The position numbers and the translations under genes were made by a program. Shown one piece after another: positions 62,200-64,000 of a stretch of DNA of 64,000 bases. The notes below the pieces were generated by a model that saw only the letters and a program-made list of their open reading frames with translations, had not been told where the DNA came from and searched no databases. This DNA comes from an uncultured Burkholderiales bacterium (GTDB taxonomy: Bacteria; Pseudomonadota; Gammaproteobacteria; Burkholderiales; Burkholderiaceae_C), in NCBI GenBank assembly GCA_937927685.1, contig CALBSC010000063.1, forward strand, positions 1 to 64,000. Reading direction: 5' to 3'. Each line of letters opens with the position of its first letter. Within the stretch, counting starts at the first letter, position 1.

Positions 62200-63201
62200 T
62201 CACTCTTGATCTATCTTGCGTTCCGTCATGACTTTGCGCAAGTTCCCGATGTCTCGCTCCACCCGCGCGCGAAATTCGGCGGGGCTGCTGGCCTGAGGCT
62301 GTCCGCCCAGTTCCATGAGGCGTTGCCGAATGGCGGGCGTCTCCACCACGGCCCGGATTTCGCGGTTCAACCGCTCCACGACGGCCGCTGGCGTGCCAGG
62401 CGGGGCGGCAATCCCCAGCCAGGACTCGAACACCATGCCGGGGTAAAAATCTGCCACCGCCGGCACGCCCGCGACCGGGCTCTTGCCTTTGGGCGAGGTC
62501 ACCGCCAGCACACGCACCCGTTGATCCTTGAGCAGTGAGGCCGTCAGCGTCATGGTGTCCACCATCACGTCGAGTCGGCCGGCCAGCAACTCGGTCATGG
62601 GTCCCACGCCGCCCTTGAACGGGATGTGATTGAGCTGAATATCGGCCTCTGATTCAATCCACTCGGTGGCCAGGTGCATGGCGGTGCCCACCCCCACCGA
62701 GGAATAGCTGATCTTCCCGGGTTCGGCCCTGGCGCGTTGCACCAGGTCCTGAAACGATTTGAATGGGGAGTCCGGCACCACCGACAGCGCCAGCGGGTAG
62801 GTGGTGACCGTGCTGATCCAGTTGAAGTCGTTCACCGGGTGAAACGGCAACTGCTTCTTCATGGCGGCGCTGCTGGCATGACCACTGGGGATGAAGAGCA
62901 GGGTGTAGCCATCGGGGGCGGCGCGCACCATCAACTCGGAAGCGATGTTGCCGCCTGCGCCGGGCTTGTTGTCCACCACCACGCTTTGACCCAGCCGATC
63001 GCCCAGGGGTTTGGCGATCAGCCGTGCCACGATGTCAGAGCCGCCGCCGGGCGGGTAGCCCAGCAACAGACGAATGGGCTTGACGGGCCAGTCGGTGGTC
63101 GATTGGGCCCCGCACACGGAGGTCAAGCCAAGCAAGCACATGCCCAAGACCCGGCGCATCACACGCGAACAGATCGGGCGCACGAGAGCGTTGTAGGGCA
63201 T
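62200..63201 (-). CDS. Bug/TctC-family periplasmic substrate-binding protein
   Basis: A 333-residue Bug protein with a Sec-type signal (VMRRVLGMCLLGLTSVCGAQ, cleavage near residue 33; the Cys near the end could be mistaken for a lipobox but the pattern SVCG fits poorly). Mature features: WPVKPIRLLLGYPPGGGSDIVARLI, VVVDNKPGAGGNIASELMVRA, PDGYTLLFIPSGHA, NHIPFKGGVGPMTELLAGRLDVMVD. AGGAGG stands 6 bases before the ATG at 63201. It is divergent from an M20 peptidase, which may act on its ligand; no permease genes are next to it. Confidence 0.9.
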   Translation of the reverse strand: MPYNALVRPICSRVMRRVLGMCLLGLTSVCGAQSTTDWPVKPIRLLLGYPPGGGSDIVARLIAKPLGDRLGQSVVVDNKPGAGGNIASELMVRAAPDGYTLLFIPSGHASSAAMKKQLPFHPVNDFNWISTVTTYPLALSVVPDSPFKSFQDLVQRARAEPGKISYSSVGVGTAMHLATEWIESEADIQLNHIPFKGGVGPMTELLAGRLDVMVDTMTLTASLLKDQRVRVLAVTSPKGKSPVAGVPAVADFYPGMVFESWLGIAAPPGTPAAVVERLNREIRAVVETPAIRQRLMELGGQPQASSPAEFRARVERDIGNLRKVMTERKIDQE

Positions 63202-63337
63202 GCATTTCCTCCTGAGGTTGAATCGTCAAACCATTCTAGAAGGGCCGGGTGTGGCATCACGGCTGGCAGCGATGGCATGACCAGCGGACCAGGGATTGAA
63301 TTACAGTAGCTGGACCCTCACCGATCACGCAGTCACC

Positions 63338-64000
63338 ATGAAACGAGACCAGGTAATTGACCTCACCCGCCACTGGTTTGACGCCGGCCATTACCAGGCG
63401 TTGCTGTCACGTCGCGTCGCCATGCCCACGGCCAGCGACCAGCCGGGCAACCAGGACGTGTTGCGGGCCTATCTGTCGCAGGAGATGGTGCCGGATTTGC
63501 AAGCGTGCGGATTTGAATGCGAGGTGTTTGACAACCCTGTTGCCGATGCGCCGCCTTTGTTGGTGGCCAGACGCATCGAGGGTCCGGGTTTGCCGTGTGT
63601 GCTGACCTATGGTCACGGCGATGTGATCAATGGCCAGGACAGTCAGTGGCGAGCTGGGTTGCACCCCTGGGAGATGACGATCGAAGGCGACCGCTGGTAC
63701 GGGCGAGGGACGGCCGATAACAAAGGACAGCACACGGCCAGCCTGTCCGCATTGAGGCAGGTGCTCGAGGCTCGCGCAGGACGTCTGGGCTACAACGTCA
63801 CGGTGCTGCTGGAGATGGGGGAGGAGGCTGGAAGCCCGGGCTTGCGCGAGTTTTGTGAACAGCACCGCACCCTGCTGGCGGCGGATCTGTTGATTGCCTG
63901 CGATGGCCCGCGTGTGCATGCCCAACGGCCCACCGTGTTTCTGGGGTCCAGAGGCTTGGTGAATTTCACATTGGCGCTGCACAGCCGGGAGCGTGCCTAC
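63338..64000 (+). CDS. M20-family metallopeptidase, 3'-truncated by the window edge
   Basis: The first 221 residues of an M20 family amidohydrolase/dipeptidase; the frame is open to base 64000. Zinc ligands follow the family pattern: His in LTYGHGDVI, bridging Asp in GRGTADNKGQH, catalytic Glu pair in LLEMGEEAGSPG and Asp in LIACDGPRV. The start ATG at 63338 directly precedes MKRDQVIDLTRHWFDAGHY, the family N-terminus. It could be a carboxypeptidase, aminoacylase or deacetylase. Divergent from the Bug gene with 136 bases between starts. Confidence 0.88.
   Translation, partial: MKRDQVIDLTRHWFDAGHYQALLSRRVAMPTASDQPGNQDVLRAYLSQEMVPDLQACGFECEVFDNPVADAPPLLVARRIEGPGLPCVLTYGHGDVINGQDSQWRAGLHPWEMTIEGDRWYGRGTADNKGQHTASLSALRQVLEARAGRLGYNVTVLLEMGEEAGSPGLREFCEQHRTLLAADLLIACDGPRVHAQRPTVFLGSRGLVNFTLALHSRERAY

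Overview
The window looks like chromosome of a high-GC betaproteobacterium of the order Burkholderiales, most likely family Comamonadaceae (Hydrogenophaga/Rhodoferax/Acidovorax-like). Reasons are the high GC, the many Bug-type (TctC family) periplasmic binding proteins, Burkholderiales markers such as a DUF3567 protein and a PhaM-like granule protein, and gene orders such as rsmI/yraN-diaA-dolP and yggS/pilT. The genus cannot be fixed from sequence reading alone. Coding density is very high. No gene-free stretch exceeds 300 bases; the longest is 44117-44411, and it holds regulatory elements. I saw no insertion sequence, integrase, rRNA operon or CRISPR array.

Layout. 1-2687: end of the F1Fo ATP synthase operon (atpG 5'-truncated, atpD, atpC). 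2801-8454: small housekeeping and hypothetical genes, a membrane-anchored cytochrome c5, a tRNA-Arg(CCG), a Bug protein and a D-serine-deaminase-like PLP enzyme. 8509-14044: rsmI with yraN-diaA-dolP, a 3-hydroxyisobutyrate-dehydrogenase-like enzyme, and pilT divergent from yggS. 14144-21668: glycolate-oxidase-like FAD enzyme, purU, omega-aminotransferase with a Bug protein, DUF3567, DUF3108 and an FAH-family hydrolase. 21687-26483: a DksA/TraR zinc-finger gene, then a visibly lower-GC minus-strand cluster of DUF2946, TonB receptor, PepSY membrane protein and PCu(A)C chaperone, which looks like a copper or other metal uptake unit. 26612-28850: queA-tgt. 28872-35131: two tightly overlapping minus-strand gene sets, PhaM-FIST-LtnD and AMP nucleosidase-NodI/NodJ-type ABC exporter.

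35224-43387 is a catabolic block: OYE-type flavoenzyme, TetR regulator and DUF993 aldolase-like protein behind a promoter carrying a perfect palindrome, facing a citryl-CoA-lyase-like gene, followed by an SDR, a Bug protein and a ThDP enzyme. 43421-47552: DUF599 protein, a LexA-box promoter with a short terminated transcription unit, and the glutamate/aspartate ABC transporter gltIJKL. 47579-57665: Bug protein, two-subunit molybdenum hydroxylase, cupin, two glutathione transferases, TauD/TfdA-like dioxygenase, enolase-superfamily enzyme, TRAP binding protein and alpha-hydroxyacid oxidase. 57717-61959: a carbohydrate-type ABC transporter. 62200-64000: one more Bug protein and the start of an M20 peptidase.

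Taken together the window suggests an organism that scavenges organic acids, amino acids and sugars. Five Bug proteins and one TRAP binding protein occur without their membrane subunits, so they probably share permeases encoded elsewhere. The most unusual signals are the LexA-controlled short transcription unit (44138-44286), the metal-uptake island and the operator-in-promoter of the OYE/TetR operon. All GC statements are by eye.
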